Origin: Pseudocitrobacter vendiensis
GTDB lineage: Bacteria; Pseudomonadota; Gammaproteobacteria; Enterobacterales; Enterobacteriaceae
DNA length: 64,000 nt
Assembly: GCF_943590815.1 (NCBI RefSeq)
Contig: NZ_CALSBS010000003.1
Location: forward strand, 276,763-340,762
Reading direction: 5' to 3'
Shown here: piece after piece, positions 17,638 through 27,602 of the stretch
How positions within the stretch are numbered: the stretch's first letter is position 1
How the letters are laid out: every line of letters starts with the position of its first letter
Notes under the pieces: model-generated
What the model was told of the DNA's origin: nothing
The model's database searches: none
Seen by the model: the letters and a program-made list of their open reading frames with translations, nothing else
Program-made: the position numbers and the translations under genes

Positions 17638-19245
17638 ATGAGTATTTCCTTGAAGAAGTCAGGGATGCTGAAGCTTGGTCTCAGCCTGGTGGCGATGACC
17701 GTCGCAGCGGGCGTGCAGGCCAAAACCCTGGTTTATTGTTCTGAAGGCTCGCCGGAAGGCTTTAACCCACAGCTCTTTACCTCGGGAACCACCTATGACG
17801 CCAGCTCGGTGCCAATCTATAACCGTCTGGTGGAATTCAAAACCGGTACTACCGAAGTTATCCCTGGCCTTGCTGAAAAGTGGGAAGTCAGCGAAGATGG
17901 CAAAACCTACACCTTCCACCTGCGTAACGGTGTGAAGTGGCAGGACAGCAAAGATTTCAAACCGACGCGCGACTTTAACGCCGATGACGTTGTGTTCTCA
18001 TTCGATCGTCAGAAAAACGACCAGAACCCGTACCATAAAATTTCTGGCGGCAGCTATGAATACTTCGAAGGCATGGGCCTGCCGGAGCTGATTAGCGAAG
18101 TGAAAAAAGTCGACGATCACACGGTTCAGTTCATCCTGACTCGCCCGGAAGCGCCGTTCCTTGCTGACCTGGCAATGGACTTCGCCTCTATTTTGTCAAA
18201 AGAATATGCTGACAACATGCTGAAAGCCGGTACGCCGGATAAAGTCGACCTGAACCCAATCGGTACCGGACCATTCCAGCTGCAGCAGTACCAGAAAGAC
18301 TCCCGTATTCTCTACAAAGCCTTCCCGGGCTATTGGGGCACCAAGCCGCAGATCGACCGTCTGGTCTTCTCCATCACGCCTGACGCTTCCGTGCGTTACG
18401 CCAAACTGCAGAAGAACGAATGCCAGGTGATGCCGTATCCGAACCCGGCGGACATCGCACGCATGAAGCAGGATAAAAATATTACCCTGCACGAGCAGGC
18501 AGGCCTGAACGTGGGCTATCTCTCCTACAACGTGCAGAAAAAGCCGCTCGATGAAGTGAAAGTTCGCCAGGCGCTGACCTACGCGGTGAACAAAGAAGCG
18601 ATCATCAAAGCTGTTTATCAGGGCGCTGGCGTAGCCGCGAAAAACCTGATCCCGCCAACCATGTGGGGCTATAACGACGACGTTAAAGACTACAGTTACG
18701 ATCCTGAAAAAGCCAAAGCGCTGCTGAAAGAAGCAGGCCATGCAGACGGTTTCACCATCGACCTGTGGGCAATGCCGGTTCAGCGTCCCTATAACCCGAA
18801 CGCTCGCCGTATGGCTGAGATGATTCAGGCTGACTGGGCGAAAGTGGGCGTGAAAGCCAACATCGTTACCTATGAGTGGGGCGAGTACCTGAAACGCGCC
18901 AAAGCGGGTGAACACCAGACGGTGATGATGGGCTGGACCGGCGACAACGGGGACCCGGATAACTTCTTCGCCACCCTGTTTAGCTGTGCGGCCTCAGAGC
19001 AAGGCTCCAACTACTCGAAATGGTGCTATAAGCCGTTTGAAGACCTGATTCAGCCGGCACGCGCCACCGACGATCACAACAAGCGTATTGAACTGTACAA
19101 ACAGGCTCAGGTGGTGATGCATGACCAGGCTCCGGCACTGATCATCGCTCACTCCACCGTATACGAGCCGGTGCGTAAAGAAGTCAAAGGCTATGTAGTC
19201 GATCCGTTGGGCAAACACCACTTCGACAACGTCTCCATCGAATAA
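17638..19245 (+). CDS. dppA: Periplasmic dipeptide-binding protein
   Basis: A 535-residue family-5 extracellular solute-binding protein, the length of E. coli DppA. The signal peptide ends VQA before residue 29 (KTLVYCSEGSPEGFNPQLF). The family signature region is LAEKWEVSEDGKTYTFHLRNGVKWQD. It captures dipeptides for DppBCDF and, in E. coli, also serves dipeptide chemotaxis through Tap and haem uptake. First gene of the dpp operon, preceded by CTGGAG. A REP element follows it, which fits the usual higher expression of the binding protein relative to the membrane components. Confidence 0.97.
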   Translation: MSISLKKSGMLKLGLSLVAMTVAAGVQAKTLVYCSEGSPEGFNPQLFTSGTTYDASSVPIYNRLVEFKTGTTEVIPGLAEKWEVSEDGKTYTFHLRNGVKWQDSKDFKPTRDFNADDVVFSFDRQKNDQNPYHKISGGSYEYFEGMGLPELISEVKKVDDHTVQFILTRPEAPFLADLAMDFASILSKEYADNMLKAGTPDKVDLNPIGTGPFQLQQYQKDSRILYKAFPGYWGTKPQIDRLVFSITPDASVRYAKLQKNECQVMPYPNPADIARMKQDKNITLHEQAGLNVGYLSYNVQKKPLDEVKVRQALTYAVNKEAIIKAVYQGAGVAAKNLIPPTMWGYNDDVKDYSYDPEKAKALLKEAGHADGFTIDLWAMPVQRPYNPNARRMAEMIQADWAKVGVKANIVTYEWGEYLKRAKAGEHQTVMMGWTGDNGDPDNFFATLFSCAASEQGSNYSKWCYKPFEDLIQPARATDDHNKRIELYKQAQVVMHDQAPALIIAHSTVYEPVRKEVKGYVVDPLGKHHFDNVSIE

Positions 19246-19284
19246 TTAAAAAGCTGGATTGCTGCGCCTGTCCTCACCTGCACC

Positions 19285-19317
19285 TGTAGGCCGGATAAGC
19301 GCAGCGCCATCCGGCGT
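19285..19317. repeat. REP element between dppA and dppB
   Basis: TAGGCCGGATAAGCGCAGCG followed by CCATCCGGC is a classical enterobacterial REP palindrome (GCCGGAT/ATCCGGC arms). A REP at this gap commonly protects the dppA end of the transcript from 3' exonucleases. Confidence 0.9.
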
Positions 19318-19413
19318 AATACTTAGCCCGTGGCAGTGTACGTGCGGGCCAGGATTTGTGAGCAATACAGACACCCAGTTCCAGGCTGAGTGTCACTAGA
19401 GAGAATCCGGGTT

Positions 19414-20433
19414 ATGTTGCAGTTTATTCTCCGACGTTTGGGACTCGTCATCCCCACGTTTATCGGTATTACCCTTCTCACGTTTGCGTTTGTCCATATG
19501 ATCCCCGGCGACCCGGTGATGATTATGGCGGGCGAGCGTGGTATCTCCCCTGAACGCCATGCCGAACTGTTGGCAGCACTCGGCCTTGATAAGCCGATGT
19601 GGCAGCAGTACCTCCACTATATCTGGGGCGTGTTGCACGGTGATTTAGGGATCTCGCTGAAAAGCCGTCTCCCGGTGTGGGACGAGTTCGTGCCGCGTTT
19701 TAAAGCGACGCTGGAACTTGGTATCTGCGCCATGATGTTCGCCGTTGCCGTGGGTATCCCGGTGGGTGTGCTGGCTGCGGTGAAGCGCGGCTCTATCTTC
19801 GATCACACTGCGGTTGGCCTGGCGTTGACCGGCTACTCCATGCCTATCTTCTGGTGGGGCATGATGCTGATTATGCTGGTCTCGGTGCAGTGGAACCTGA
19901 CGCCGGTTTCAGGGCGCGTGAGCGACATGGTGTTCCTTGATGACTCGAACCCGCTAACCGGTTTTATGCTGATAGATACCGCTATCTGGGGCGAAGAGGG
20001 CAACTTTATTGACGCGGTGGCGCATATGATTTTGCCAGCCATCGTGCTGGGGACCATCCCGCTGGCGGTGATTGTGCGTATGACGCGTTCTTCCATGCTG
20101 GAAGTATTAGGTGAAGATTACATCCGTACCGCGCGCGCCAAAGGGCTGACCCGCATGCGGGTCATCGTGGTGCACGCGTTGCGTAACGCCATGCTGCCGG
20201 TGGTGACCGTTATCGGCTTGCAGGTGGGGACGTTGCTGGCAGGGGCCATCCTGACGGAAACCATTTTCTCCTGGCCGGGGCTGGGCCGCTGGTTAATCGA
20301 CGCCTTGCAGCGCCGCGACTACCCGGTGGTACAGGGCGGTGTGCTGCTGGTTGCGACGATGATTATCCTCGTCAACCTGCTGGTTGATCTCCTCTATGGC
20401 GTGGTGAACCCGCGTATTCGGCATAAGAAGTAA
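19414..20433 (+). CDS. dppB: Dipeptide ABC transporter permease DppB
   Basis: From the ATG at 19414 it encodes 339 residues starting MLQFILRRLG, identical in start and length to E. coli DppB; an open extension to 19390 is not needed. It is an inner-membrane permease with about six segments and the EAA-loop pattern EDYIRTARAKGLTRMRVIVVHALRNA that docks to the ATPases. It forms the channel with DppC. It lies 168 bp after dppA, across a REP element, and 9 bp before dppC. Confidence 0.96.
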   Translation: MLQFILRRLGLVIPTFIGITLLTFAFVHMIPGDPVMIMAGERGISPERHAELLAALGLDKPMWQQYLHYIWGVLHGDLGISLKSRLPVWDEFVPRFKATLELGICAMMFAVAVGIPVGVLAAVKRGSIFDHTAVGLALTGYSMPIFWWGMMLIMLVSVQWNLTPVSGRVSDMVFLDDSNPLTGFMLIDTAIWGEEGNFIDAVAHMILPAIVLGTIPLAVIVRMTRSSMLEVLGEDYIRTARAKGLTRMRVIVVHALRNAMLPVVTVIGLQVGTLLAGAILTETIFSWPGLGRWLIDALQRRDYPVVQGGVLLVATMIILVNLLVDLLYGVVNPRIRHKK

Positions 20434-20442
20434 GGGGCCATC

Positions 20443-21345
20443 ATGTCACAAGTTACTGAAAATAAAACGGTGTCCGCACCGGTGCCGATGACGCCGTTGC
20501 AGGAGTTCTGGCACTACTTTAAACGTAACAAAGGCGCCGTGGTTGGCCTGGTTTATGTGGTTGTTGTGCTGTTTATCGCTATTTTTGCCAACTGGATTGC
20601 GCCGTATAACCCGGCAGATCAGTTCCGTGATTCCCTGCTCGTGCCGCCGGTCTGGCAGGAAGGCGGAAGCTGGGCGCATTTGCTGGGAACGGATGACGTC
20701 GGCCGCGATGTGATGACGCGCTTAATGTATGGCGCGCGTTTATCTCTGCTGGTGGGGTGTCTGGTAGTGGTGCTGTCGCTGGTGCTGGGGATTGTTCTTG
20801 GGCTGGTGGCGGGCTACTTTGGCGGCCTGGTTGATAACGTCATTATGCGCGTGGTCGATATCATGCTGGCGCTGCCGAGCCTGCTGCTGGCACTGGTGCT
20901 GGTAGCCATTTTCGGCCCATCGATTGGTAACGCCGCGCTGGCGCTGACCTTCGTTGCGCTGCCGCACTACGTGCGCCTGACGCGTGCTGCCGTACTGGTG
21001 GAAGTGAACCGCGACTACGTCACCGCGTCTCGCGTGGCGGGGGCGGGGGCGATGCGCCAGATGTTCGTCAATATCTTCCCGAACTGCCTTGCACCGCTGA
21101 TTGTTCAGGCGTCGCTCGGTTTCTCTAACGCCATTCTCGATATGGCCGCCCTTGGCTTCCTCGGCATGGGTGCGCAACCGCCAACACCGGAGTGGGGCAC
21201 GATGCTCTCCGACGTGTTGCAGTTCGCGCAAAGCGCCTGGTGGGTCGTGACCTTCCCCGGTCTGGCGATCCTGCTGACGGTGCTGGCATTTAACCTGATG
21301 GGTGACGGTCTGCGTGACGCGCTCGATCCCAAACTGAAGCAGTAA
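20443..21345 (+). CDS. dppC: Dipeptide ABC transporter permease DppC
   Basis: A 300-residue inner-membrane permease with an N-terminal OppC-type segment ([27 protein letters not shown]), [21 protein letters not shown] and the EAA loop [27 protein letters not shown]. It partners DppB. It follows dppB by 9 bp and precedes dppD by 10 bp, so the four genes form one operon. Confidence 0.96.
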   Translation: MSQVTENKTVSAPVPMTPLQEFWHYFKRNKGAVVGLVYVVVVLFIAIFANWIAPYNPADQFRDSLLVPPVWQEGGSWAHLLGTDDVGRDVMTRLMYGARLSLLVGCLVVVLSLVLGIVLGLVAGYFGGLVDNVIMRVVDIMLALPSLLLALVLVAIFGPSIGNAALALTFVALPHYVRLTRAAVLVEVNRDYVTASRVAGAGAMRQMFVNIFPNCLAPLIVQASLGFSNAILDMAALGFLGMGAQPPTPEWGTMLSDVLQFAQSAWWVVTFPGLAILLTVLAFNLMGDGLRDALDPKLKQ

Positions 21346-21355
21346 GAGGTTCGAG

Positions 21356-22339
21356 ATGGCGTTATTAAATGTAGATAAATTATCGGTGCACTTCGGTGAC
21401 GAAGGTACACCGTTCCGCGCCGTTGACCGCGTCAGTTACAGCGTTGATCAGGGCGAAGTGGTCGGGATTGTGGGCGAGTCAGGTTCCGGTAAATCCGTCA
21501 GCTCACTGGCGATTATGGGGCTGATTGACTATCCGGGCCGGGTGATGGCAGAGAGCCTTGCCTTTAATGGGCAGGATCTCAAGCGTATCTCGGAGAAAGA
21601 ACGCCGCAATCTGGTCGGGGCGGAAGTCGCGATGATCTTCCAGGATCCGATGACCAGCCTCAACCCGTGCTACACCGTCGGTTTCCAGATAATGGAAGCG
21701 ATTAAGGTGCATCAGGGCGGTAACAAGAAAACACGTCGTCAGCGGGCAATTGACCTGCTGAATCAGGTCGGCATTCCTGACCCGGCCTCGCGTTTAGACG
21801 TATATCCGCACCAGCTTTCCGGTGGGATGAGCCAGCGCGTGATGATCGCCATGGCGATAGCCTGTCGGCCAAAACTGCTGATTGCCGATGAACCGACAAC
21901 GGCGCTCGACGTGACCATTCAGGCGCAGATTATTGAACTGCTGCTGGAGCTTCAGCAGAAAGAGAACATGGCACTGATCCTGATTACCCACGATCTGGCA
22001 CTGGTTGCGGAAGCCGCGCATAAAATTATCGTGATGTATGCCGGCCAGGTCGTGGAAACCGGGGCGGCACATGATATTTTCCGCGCGCCGCGCCACCCAT
22101 ACACCCAGGCGCTGCTGCGTGCGTTGCCGGAGTTTGCTCAGGACAAAGCCCGCCTGGCGTCGCTGCCGGGCGTGGTTCCGGGCAAATATGACCGTCCGAA
22201 CGGATGTCTGCTTAACCCGCGTTGCCCGTATGCGACGGATAGATGCCGCACTGAAGAACCGGATCTGAACCTGCTAGATGGCGCGCGTCAGTCCAAATGT
22301 CACTACCCACTCGATGACGCCGGGAGGCCTACAAAATGA
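21356..22339 (+). CDS. dppD: Dipeptide ABC transporter ATPase DppD
   Basis: A 327-residue ATPase of the oligopeptide ABC family. Walker A is GESGSGKS at 40-48, the signature is LSGGMSQR and Walker B is [12 protein letters not shown]. The C-terminal oligo_HPY extension contains [19 protein letters not shown], whose cysteines resemble the iron-sulfur-type motif reported in this family. It energises uptake through DppBC as a heterodimer with DppF. GAGGT precedes the ATG. The stop overlaps the dppF start by 4 bp. Confidence 0.96.
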   Translation: MALLNVDKLSVHFGDEGTPFRAVDRVSYSVDQGEVVGIVGESGSGKSVSSLAIMGLIDYPGRVMAESLAFNGQDLKRISEKERRNLVGAEVAMIFQDPMTSLNPCYTVGFQIMEAIKVHQGGNKKTRRQRAIDLLNQVGIPDPASRLDVYPHQLSGGMSQRVMIAMAIACRPKLLIADEPTTALDVTIQAQIIELLLELQQKENMALILITHDLALVAEAAHKIIVMYAGQVVETGAAHDIFRAPRHPYTQALLRALPEFAQDKARLASLPGVVPGKYDRPNGCLLNPRCPYATDRCRTEEPDLNLLDGARQSKCHYPLDDAGRPTK

Positions 22340-23343
22340 GTACGCAAGAGGCCGCTCTGCAACCGCTGTTGCAGGCAACCGAACTGAAAAAATACTACCC
22401 GGTGAAAAAAGGGCTGTTTGCCCCCGAGCGTCTGGTAAAAGCGCTGGACGGCGTGTCGTTTACGCTCGAGCGCGGTAAAACGCTGGCAGTAGTGGGGGAA
22501 TCCGGCTGCGGGAAATCGACGCTGGGGCGTCTGCTGACGATGATTGAAACGCCTACCGGGGGGGCGCTTTCTTATCAGGGGCAGGACCTGCTCAAACACG
22601 ATCCGCATGCGCAGAAATTACGTCGGCAGAAAATCCAGATTGTCTTCCAGAACCCCTACGGCTCGCTGAACCCGCGAAAAAAAGTGGGGCAGATCCTGGA
22701 AGAACCGCTGCTGATTAACACCTCACTCAGCAAAGCCGAACGTCGTGAAAAAGCGCTGGCGATGATGGCGAAAGTGGGCCTGAAAACGGAACACTACGAC
22801 CGCTATCCGCATATGTTCTCCGGCGGCCAGCGTCAGCGTATCGCCATCGCGCGTGGGTTGATGCTCGACCCGGACGTGGTGATTGCCGACGAACCGGTTT
22901 CCGCGCTGGACGTTTCGGTGCGCGCGCAGGTGCTCAACCTGATGATGGATTTGCAGCAGGAGCTGGGGCTGTCTTATGTCTTCATCTCCCACGACCTGTC
23001 GGTGGTCGAGCACATTGCCGATGAAGTGATGGTGATGTACCTCGGCCGCTGTGTGGAGAAGGGGACGAAAGACCAAATCTTCAATAATCCGCGTCATCCG
23101 TACACCCAGGCACTGCTTTCAGCGACACCGCGTCTGAATCCGGACGATCGTCGCGAGCGCATTAAGCTCACCGGTGAACTGCCAAGCCCGCTGAATCCAC
23201 CGCCGGGTTGCGCTTTCAATGCCCGCTGCCGTCGTCGGTTTGGGCCCTGTACCCAACTCGCGCCGCAGCTGAAAGAGTATAACGGTCAACTGGTTGCGTG
23301 CTTTGCCGTAGAGCAGGATGAAAACCCTGAAAAGGCGTTATAA
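22336..23343 (+). CDS. dppF: Dipeptide ABC transporter ATPase DppF
   Basis: A 335-residue ATPase. Walker A is GESGCGKST at 54-62, the signature is FSGGQRQR, and Walker B is [12 protein letters not shown]. The C-terminus has the oligo_HPY motif with [18 protein letters not shown] overlap with dppD indicates translational coupling. It is the last gene of the operon. In E. coli K-12 yhjV follows, but here the next feature is the ldr/rdl locus. Confidence 0.96.
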   Translation: MSTQEAALQPLLQATELKKYYPVKKGLFAPERLVKALDGVSFTLERGKTLAVVGESGCGKSTLGRLLTMIETPTGGALSYQGQDLLKHDPHAQKLRRQKIQIVFQNPYGSLNPRKKVGQILEEPLLINTSLSKAERREKALAMMAKVGLKTEHYDRYPHMFSGGQRQRIAIARGLMLDPDVVIADEPVSALDVSVRAQVLNLMMDLQQELGLSYVFISHDLSVVEHIADEVMVMYLGRCVEKGTKDQIFNNPRHPYTQALLSATPRLNPDDRRERIKLTGELPSPLNPPPGCAFNARCRRRFGPCTQLAPQLKEYNGQLVACFAVEQDENPEKAL

Positions 23344-23485
23344 GGTCTGGAAGGCAGCGCGCATCTTGCGAGATTGCCAGGTGAAGAGAATAAATAAAAA
23401 AGCGTAGTATCGACGCCAGGCCGGGTTCGCCCGGTCAGGCGCAATGTTGCGGGGGCTTGATCCCCGGCGGCATTGGTTGCTGGAA

Positions 23486-23553
23486 AGAGAAAACCCCCGC
23501 ACGTTGAGAGGTTTAACCTGACAACATAACGGGGGCTTATCTTGACTCTAGAC
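23486..23553 (-). ncRNA. rdlD: Antisense Rdl-type antitoxin RNA for the ldr toxin
   Basis: On the minus strand a strong promoter lies opposite the toxin leader: -35 TTGAAA (plus 23583-23588) and -10 TATTCT (plus 23560-23565) with a 17-bp spacer. This predicts a start near 23553. About 55-60 bases later the transcript forms a stem between CCCCCG (plus 23530-23535) and CGGGGG (plus 23494-23499), followed by TTTTCTCTTT. The result is an RNA of about 65 nt, the size and arrangement of the E. coli Rdl RNAs that block Ldr translation. The exact ends are predicted. Confidence 0.78.
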
Positions 23554-23601
23554 AATTCAAGAATAGCCGCGAACCGTTGTCATTTCAAGCAAGGCGGCTA
23601 T

Positions 23602-23709
23602 ATGACGTTCGCACAACTCTGTGTGATCTTCTGGCACGATCTGGCAGCGCCGATTCTGGTGGGGGTTATTACCACCGCAATCGTGAGCAGGTGGCGTAAC
23701 CGGAGATAA
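23602..23709 (+). CDS. ldrD: Ldr-family type I toxin peptide
   Basis: A 35-codon gene encoding MTFAQLCVIFWHDLAAP followed by a hydrophobic segment and a basic tail (SRWRNRR). The conserved MTFA and FWHDLAAP stretch is the hallmark of the E. coli Ldr peptides (LdrD begins MTFAELGMAFWHDLAAP, from memory). Such peptides insert into the inner membrane, are toxic when overproduced, and are held down by a cis antisense Rdl RNA. Both the antisense promoter and its terminator are visible in the leader. The locus lies just before bcsG as in E. coli, although yhjV is missing. No strong start-proximal ribosome site is seen, in keeping with tight translational control. Confidence 0.85.
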   Translation: MTFAQLCVIFWHDLAAPILVGVITTAIVSRWRNRR

Positions 23710-23758
23710 TCCGCAGGCGGGCGTCAGGCTGTCGAGATGGCAACGTGCGCCCGAAACA

Positions 23759-23790
23759 GGCCGCAGGGGTAACATCCTGCGGCCTTTTTT
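23759..23790 (+). terminator. Terminator after the ldr gene
   Basis: GGCCGCAGG and CCTGCGGCC form a 9-bp stem followed by T6, 50 bp after the toxin stop. It also lies immediately beyond the converging end of bcsG. Confidence 0.9.
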
Positions 23791-23792
23791 GC

Positions 23793-25472
23793 TTATTGCG
23801 GGTACGGCACCCAGTCACCGCCGTTCAGGCGAACGTAAGGTTTACCCTGGTATTGCATCACAACGGCGTTGGAGTTCTCGGAGACCGGAGCCGTTTGCGG
23901 CAGGTTGTTGGTATAAGCCTGCCAGTCCACGCTGTCTTCATTGAACATCTTACCGTCAACGGCGCGGGCAACCAGTTCGGAGACCGCAAGGTAGCTGCTC
24001 GGCTGATCGATGACGATCGGCGCGCCCTGATGCGGCGCTTTCATGCCAAAGAATTTCACTGCGGCAGGAACATGCGTAATGGACGGGCTCGGGATATCGC
24101 GCAGGCCAGAAACCTGCATTTTATCGCCCTGCAGCGCTGCGCCGTGTTCCGGCACCACGACGACCATCACTTTACGCCCTGATTTTTCCAGCTCGGTAAA
24201 GAAGGTATCCAGCTCATCAAACAGCTTCTGCGCACGCGCTTTGTAATCGGCGGTTTTGCTCTGGCCCTGATAGTGGTTACCGTCGTGCAGCGGCAGAATG
24301 TTGAAGAAGGTTGCGGTGCGTTTTTCCGCCCCCTGGCCTTCCGACTCCTGCCAGCGTTTCAGGACGGCAAGATCGTCATACACCGGCGAGCCGTCGAAGG
24401 AGAGCAGGTTAACCGGCAGTTTGCTTTGATCCATCAGCGGGCTTTGCACGCCTCCGTTATCACGTATTTCTTTCAGGAAGCCACCAAAGACGCCGTTGTG
24501 ATCCAGCATCAGTTGCTGCGCGAAGCCCAGTTTGCTCAGGTTGTCGAACAGGTAGCACTGATTCCCGGCGGGTTGATATAGATTGGTATGCGACGGTTGA
24601 CCGCAGCTGGCGCGCAGCAGGCGAATCGCCGCCGGTCCGCTGTAGGAGGTTGCTGAGTTGAAGTTGGTAAAGCGAATATCAAAGTGCGACCACAGCGGGT
24701 GCTGCATCAGGCCAGCCGCTTCAATATCGGCGTTCGAGAGCGAGCAGATGTTGATCACCAGCAGTTCAAACGGCTGGGCATCGGCAGGCAAGGCGTCCGG
24801 GAATTTGGTCGAGCGTTTCTCTTCAGATTGATAGAAGCTGCTTAGCCAGGCGTTGAGATTGGCCGAGGTCGGCGGCGCAGTTTGCGCAGGGATATCTCCG
24901 ACGACCGGCGTATTGCCCGCCGTAGCGACCGTCGCGGCAGCCGTGCCGCCAGTGGTGGTGACAGTATTGGTCGGCTGGCCGCCCGGGAACAGGCTAAAAG
25001 AGGGGCCAACCAGGGTAATCAGGTTCAGCCAGACCATCGCCGCAACCACAAATACCGTTACGCGAATCCACTGGGTTAAGAACAGCCAGGCGACCAGCAG
25101 CACAAAGAAGGCGCCGACCATCTGCCAGTTAATAAAGCGAGTGACCAGATCCCACATGTAGTCCGCACTGAAGCCAGCAATTTGCGAGCCCTGGCTCATG
25201 ATGCTTTCCGGACCCGGCAGCCAGGTATCATGCCAGAAGAGGGCAAAGCCTATCGGGATGGCAATCCAGTTACGCCATTTATGCAGGCGGCGATTGGGCA
25301 GCGGAAACAGCAGAAACGCCATAAACACCAGGTTCTGCATGGCGTGGAAATTGAGGTAACCGGCCCACAGCAGGCCGAATTTTACCAGGAAATAGAAGTT
25401 CCAGCCGGACAAGCCGCGCCAGTATTGCCAGAGCGGCGATGAGGCCGTGGCGGTTTGGGTTGATTGGGTCAT
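23793..25472 (-). CDS. bcsG: Cellulose phosphoethanolamine transferase
   Basis: At 559 residues it has the same length as E. coli BcsG. The N-terminal half holds about five membrane helices. The periplasmic C-terminal half is an alkaline-phosphatase-fold, zinc-dependent transferase. Residues equivalent to the E. coli Cys243 (NICSLS) and the nucleophile Ser278 ([15 protein letters not shown]) are in register, and [13 protein letters not shown] carries metal ligands. It transfers phosphoethanolamine from phospholipid to nascent cellulose and stabilises BcsA. Last gene of the bcsEFG operon; its start overlaps the bcsF stop by 4 bp. Confidence 0.96.
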   Translation of the reverse strand: MTQSTQTATASSPLWQYWRGLSGWNFYFLVKFGLLWAGYLNFHAMQNLVFMAFLLFPLPNRRLHKWRNWIAIPIGFALFWHDTWLPGPESIMSQGSQIAGFSADYMWDLVTRFINWQMVGAFFVLLVAWLFLTQWIRVTVFVVAAMVWLNLITLVGPSFSLFPGGQPTNTVTTTGGTAAATVATAGNTPVVGDIPAQTAPPTSANLNAWLSSFYQSEEKRSTKFPDALPADAQPFELLVINICSLSNADIEAAGLMQHPLWSHFDIRFTNFNSATSYSGPAAIRLLRASCGQPSHTNLYQPAGNQCYLFDNLSKLGFAQQLMLDHNGVFGGFLKEIRDNGGVQSPLMDQSKLPVNLLSFDGSPVYDDLAVLKRWQESEGQGAEKRTATFFNILPLHDGNHYQGQSKTADYKARAQKLFDELDTFFTELEKSGRKVMVVVVPEHGAALQGDKMQVSGLRDIPSPSITHVPAAVKFFGMKAPHQGAPIVIDQPSSYLAVSELVARAVDGKMFNEDSVDWQAYTNNLPQTAPVSENSNAVVMQYQGKPYVRLNGGDWVPYPQ

Positions 25473-25663
25473 TTTTCTGTTTTCGCTCTGGAACTGGAAC
25501 CCCGGCGGACGATACCAGCCGGTTTGACATAACGCGGTTTAAAGAACATCAGCCGGAAGGCGTTTTCGATGCGGCGCTGATAGTGGCGCGTCAAATATCC
25601 CAGCGGGAAGAAAAGCAGCGCGCACAAGACGACTAACTGAATAATATCGCTTATCGACATCAT
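25469..25663 (-). CDS. bcsF: Cellulose synthase accessory membrane peptide BcsF
   Basis: This 64-residue protein has a single N-terminal membrane helix ([21 protein letters not shown]) followed by a basic cytoplasmic tail containing RYVKPAG. In E. coli, BcsF recruits BcsE to the membrane and to BcsG. It overlaps bcsE upstream and bcsG downstream by 4 bp each, so the three are translationally coupled. Confidence 0.94.
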   Translation of the reverse strand: MMSISDIIQLVVLCALLFFPLGYLTRHYQRRIENAFRLMFFKPRYVKPAGIVRRGSSSRAKTEK

Positions 25664-27219
25664 GATGACTGTTCTCCCGTGTCAGCGGATAAACGATGCG
25701 GTTCCGGATACCGACGCCAGTGACGGCCATCGTGCGTGGCGTTGATAATTTTGCCCGGCTGGATGGTCACCGGCAGCGGCTTCGTCCAGCGCTCCGGTTT
25801 CACGTCCTGCATATTCACCAGTTCTGCCGCGATTTGTTTATCTTCAAACCAAATCACCCGGTTAGAGAAAATGTCGCCCGTCGGCAGCGGGAAAATATGG
25901 TTCAGGGCGATATCGAGATCGTTGACCCGACAAAACGATAAAAAGATCATCAGGCGCTTATCTGCAATGGTAGCAATATCGCCCATACGGTGCGGACGGC
26001 ACAGGGTCAGCGCTTGTTCAACGCGCAATCCCGGCGCCGGACGCAGCGCGACCAGCACACCTTTGCCATCGGCAGGCAGCAACGGATTGCTGACGATTTT
26101 TTGTACCGCATCGCAGAATACATCCCACTTCTGGTAACCTTTAAGCTTCAGGGGTTCGGTATTACTGAACAGCGTAGTCAAATCTTCCGGTACGCGGCGG
26201 CTGAATTGCTGATTTTGCACGCTTTCAATTAAGGTCAGGCAGCGCGAAAGCGCCGAACTGTGAGAGATCACAAGGTTCGCCCCGCAGCTTAACAGCAGGC
26301 GCTCGTCGGTGGCGCGCAGGCTGGGCACGCTTTCGCGCACCACGATTTTCAACGCTGTACCGCGCTGGCGTCGTAAGGTGTGAATATAACGCGCGAGCTG
26401 TTCAATCTGGCTGTTCTGGCCCATCACGAAAATCACCGTCGCGGCCTGCGCGCTGCGCGCGGCATTAAAGACGGCATCGTTGGTGTCGAATACGGACCAG
26501 TGCTCAGAAAGCGGCGGAGCCCCTTCCAGAAAAGCAATATTGCTTAATACCGCTTTTTCATCAGTACGCGGCTGAACATTTGCCAGCTCTTCAGGAACTA
26601 ATTCCAGACCGTTATCGTTTTTCCTGATGAGAAGTTGCTGGCGGGCGCTTACGCCTTTTTCATTTGCCCAAAAGGCAATGTCAAAAAGCATTCCATCGCC
26701 CTGGTAACGTAAACTTGCCAGACCGGCAAGCGAACCGTACTCACTTAACAAACGCGAGGTTTGGGCATCCGAATTGTTTCCGGGGCTGAGAATCAATAGG
26801 GTGCAACGATGGTATTTTACCCACTTATTGGATTTACTGAGCCAATCGTGAAATTTTTCTGGAGGAATATTTTTCCATGCATTATTGCTGCATAAAACCA
26901 CAACCAGATAATTTGTAGGATCGAGACAACAGAGTAAATCGCGGCGCATAAAGTATAGACTGCTTTCATTTTCCTGCATGGAAAAAAGATCTATTTTTTG
27001 AGGCCCACAGTCTTCGTCTAACTTTATGATTTTCTTTGGATCTGAACCCATGCAGACCACCGCGACCCGCGCCTCTTTTGGTTGCGCGGAAAGGGTTTGG
27101 TTGAGCAGGCTGACAGCGTCTTCATGGCGATCGGTATTAACCCACCATATGCCACCGGTCGGCATGTGACTGACTTCGTCCCATAATGACTGAATACCAA
27201 TAGAAAATATGGGGTTCAT
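25660..27219 (-). CDS. bcsE: Cyclic-di-GMP-binding cellulose synthesis regulator BcsE
   Basis: A 519-residue cytoplasmic protein similar to E. coli BcsE along its full length. It has an inactive NTPase-like N-terminus, a receiver-like middle section, and a C-terminal degenerate GGDEF/GIL domain. The c-di-GMP-binding RxGD motif is RMGD at 411-414 (within [16 protein letters not shown]). A second conserved stretch is [15 protein letters not shown]. It enhances cellulose secretion and binds BcsRQ and BcsF. AAGGA lies before the ATG. It starts a minus-strand operon divergent from bcsRQABZC, with 172 bp between. Confidence 0.95.
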   Translation of the reverse strand: MNPIFSIGIQSLWDEVSHMPTGGIWWVNTDRHEDAVSLLNQTLSAQPKEARVAVVCMGSDPKKIIKLDEDCGPQKIDLFSMQENESSLYFMRRDLLCCLDPTNYLVVVLCSNNAWKNIPPEKFHDWLSKSNKWVKYHRCTLLILSPGNNSDAQTSRLLSEYGSLAGLASLRYQGDGMLFDIAFWANEKGVSARQQLLIRKNDNGLELVPEELANVQPRTDEKAVLSNIAFLEGAPPLSEHWSVFDTNDAVFNAARSAQAATVIFVMGQNSQIEQLARYIHTLRRQRGTALKIVVRESVPSLRATDERLLLSCGANLVISHSSALSRCLTLIESVQNQQFSRRVPEDLTTLFSNTEPLKLKGYQKWDVFCDAVQKIVSNPLLPADGKGVLVALRPAPGLRVEQALTLCRPHRMGDIATIADKRLMIFLSFCRVNDLDIALNHIFPLPTGDIFSNRVIWFEDKQIAAELVNMQDVKPERWTKPLPVTIQPGKIINATHDGRHWRRYPEPHRLSADTGEQSS

Positions 27220-27391
27220 CGTGTCCTTCTTTTTGCGGATTAGCCTGCATATCAGTTTACTAGCGAAAGCAGTAGAATAAACCTAAGATTGAAATTAAAT
27301 AACATCAGATTTAGCATGTAAACGAATTTCAGGAAAAGCTTGCATAGCACCGTAGCGTAGTTCCTGGTTTATTCCATAGGGATCGACAAAA

Positions 27392-27592
27392 ATGCCTGAT
27401 AATGAACCCATGACATCGTCAGATTCGACGCTCGGTTATACATTTCAGAATGACTTCCTGGCATTGAGCCGGGCATTTTCTTTGCCGGACATAGACTACA
27501 CCGATATTTCTCAGCGCGAACAACTTGCCGCAGCCTTTAAGCGTTGGCCTTTGCTGGCTGAGTTTGCAGAACAAAAAGTCGAACAAAAATAA
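27392..27592 (+). CDS. bcsR: Cellulose biosynthesis protein BcsR
   Basis: A small acidic 66-residue protein. The conserved C-terminal half (FSLPDIDYTDISQREQLAAAFKRWPLLAEFA) is nearly the same as in E. coli BcsR (62 residues), with a more variable N-terminus. BcsR forms a heterocomplex with BcsQ and is needed for assembly of the secretion complex. First gene of the plus-strand cellulose operon, 10 bp before bcsQ. Confidence 0.95.
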   Translation: MPDNEPMTSSDSTLGYTFQNDFLALSRAFSLPDIDYTDISQREQLAAAFKRWPLLAEFAEQKVEQK

Positions 27593-27602
27593 GGAAGCCA
27601 TA

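Noticed and set aside
23557..23775. Minus-strand open frame of 72 codons opposite the ldr gene
   Set aside because: It covers the ldr gene and the antisense promoter; the features on both strands explain the region better.
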